Shown here: in pieces, positions 4,521-5,061 of the stretch
How the letters are laid out: every line of letters starts with the position of its first letter
Position numbering within the stretch: the first letter of the stretch is position 1
Assembly (NCBI GenBank): GCA_964389735.1
Contig: CAYMEJ010000059.1
Location: 1-5,061, forward strand
Direction of reading: 5' to 3'
DNA length: 5,061 nucleotides
Origin: JAQUVS01 sp964389735
GTDB lineage: Bacteria > Bacillota_I > Bacilli_A > RF39 > UBA660
Translations under genes and position numbers: made by a program
Notes under the pieces: model-generated
Told to the model about the DNA's origin: nothing
The model's input: the letters and a program-made list of their open reading frames with translations, nothing else
Databases searched by the model: none

Positions 4521-5061
4521 TATATATTAAATCACTATAGTCTACTTTTTCATTAAGTTCATTTGCTGCAATCATTATATCTTGTAAATGATTAAATGAT
4601 TCTTCTTTAAATGTTGTAGTAGTAGGCCAAGCTTCAATACTTCTATATCTTTTTATAACATTAGTTAAATCATTTAAAGAAGTATCAGGGAAGAATTTTA
4701 ATATTGATTTTGCAACTTTTTCATCACTATTATTATTCACAAAATCCAATCCTTTTTGAATAGCTTTTGTGAATTTTTCTATTATATCTTTGTTTTCTTT
4801 TATATAACTTGTTTTTGCACTATAAGAAGTATAAGGAACTATTCCTCCTAATTCTCCAATAGATGCTACTACATAACCATATCCTTGTTGTTCAATATCT
4901 AAAGCATTTGGTTCAAATAGTGTTACGAAATCTCCTTGTCCTCCAATAAATGCTCCTCCCATAGCAGCAAAAGCAATACTTGTATCAATATTTACTTCTG
5001 TTTTAGGGTCAATATTATTTTGTCTTAATGCCCATTCAAATGTCATTTCTGGCATTCCACC
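4510..5061 (-). CDS. ABC transporter substrate-binding protein, SsuA/THI5 (NMT1) family, N-terminus beyond the window
   Basis: This is the extracellular receptor of the importer, which hands its ligand to the permease. The frame stays open through the right edge, reading GGMPEMTFEWAL, so the Met codon at 5055 is internal. By comparison with family lengths of about 320-340 residues, roughly 150 are missing, including the signal peptide and any lipobox Cys. Visible landmarks, numbered from that internal Met, include the GGM/MTFEWAL block with NNIDP (1-16), GGAFIGGQGDFVTLFEPNA (33-51), the VPYTSYSAKTSYIKEN segment (73-88), and the helical C-terminal part with KFTKAIQKGLDFVNNN (94-109) and EAWPTTTTFKEE (141-152). 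These fit the SsuA/THI5-like fold. Such proteins bind sulfonates, nitrate, thiamine pyrimidine precursors or other small molecules, and I cannot choose among them. The gene is first of three in an overlapping operon whose promoter lies outside the window. Confidence 0.87.
   Translation of the reverse strand, partial: GGMPEMTFEWALRQNNIDPKTEVNIDTSIAFAAMGGAFIGGQGDFVTLFEPNALDIEQQGYGYVVASIGELGGIVPYTSYSAKTSYIKENKDIIEKFTKAIQKGLDFVNNNSDEKVAKSILKFFPDTSLNDLTNVIKRYRSIEAWPTTTTFKEESFNHLQDIMIAANELNEKVDYSDLIYNGK

Noticed and set aside
5053..5055. ATG at 5055 (- strand) as the start of the substrate-binding protein
   Set aside because: The frame stays open to the window edge with family-like GG before the Met, and a start here would leave out the signal peptide and the whole first part of the fold.
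1..5061. CRISPR array, insertion sequence, toxin-antitoxin, phage-defence or RNA gene
   Set aside because: No regularly spaced direct repeats, transposase or nuclease motifs, or tRNA/rRNA-like segments were found. Nearly all bases lie in the seven genes described.

Overview
The window is very AT-rich (roughly 25-30% G+C by eye). It has short gene spacings, Shine-Dalgarno sites of the AGGAG/GGTGAT type and AT-biased codons. This fits a low-GC Gram-positive lineage (Bacillota, or a gut Mollicutes-like/Bacilli relative). All 14 tryptophans in the called proteins are TGG and no internal TGA is needed, so the standard bacterial code (table 11) fits better than the Mycoplasma code. No species can be named from the sequence alone.

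Left part, + strand (1-2976). The window opens inside tsaD, the t6A tRNA-modification gene. Its reading frame continues correctly to the left of an in-frame TAA at 22-24, so the gene is either broken there or carries a sequence error. Seven bases after tsaD comes a small single-pass membrane protein of unknown function (659-1048). A 95-base gap follows (1049-1144), the only real intergenic region in the window. It holds a plausible sigma-A promoter and three consecutive inverted repeats. It drives a two-gene unit: an exported or membrane-anchored helical protein of unknown function (1145-1711) and a membrane-anchored phosphodiester glycosidase of the NAGPA/COG4632 family (1720-2976). Both probably act at the outer face of the membrane on envelope or surface glycans; that pairing is inference from gene order.

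Middle (2975-3005). A 12-bp perfect hairpin with T-rich flanks on both sides sits exactly where the two converging transcription units meet. It reads as a compact bidirectional terminator.

Right part, - strand (2987-5061). An ABC importer of the nitrate/sulfonate/thiamine-precursor type is encoded in the order substrate-binding protein (5' end beyond the right edge), ATPase, permease. The genes overlap by 11 and 14 bases, which suggests translational coupling. The substrate cannot be fixed from what is visible, and the promoter or any riboswitch lies outside the window.

I found no mobile element, CRISPR array, RNA gene or clear novel defence-type system. The most noteworthy items are the stop codon in tsaD, the palindrome-dense promoter and the unknown-protein/glycosidase pair behind it.
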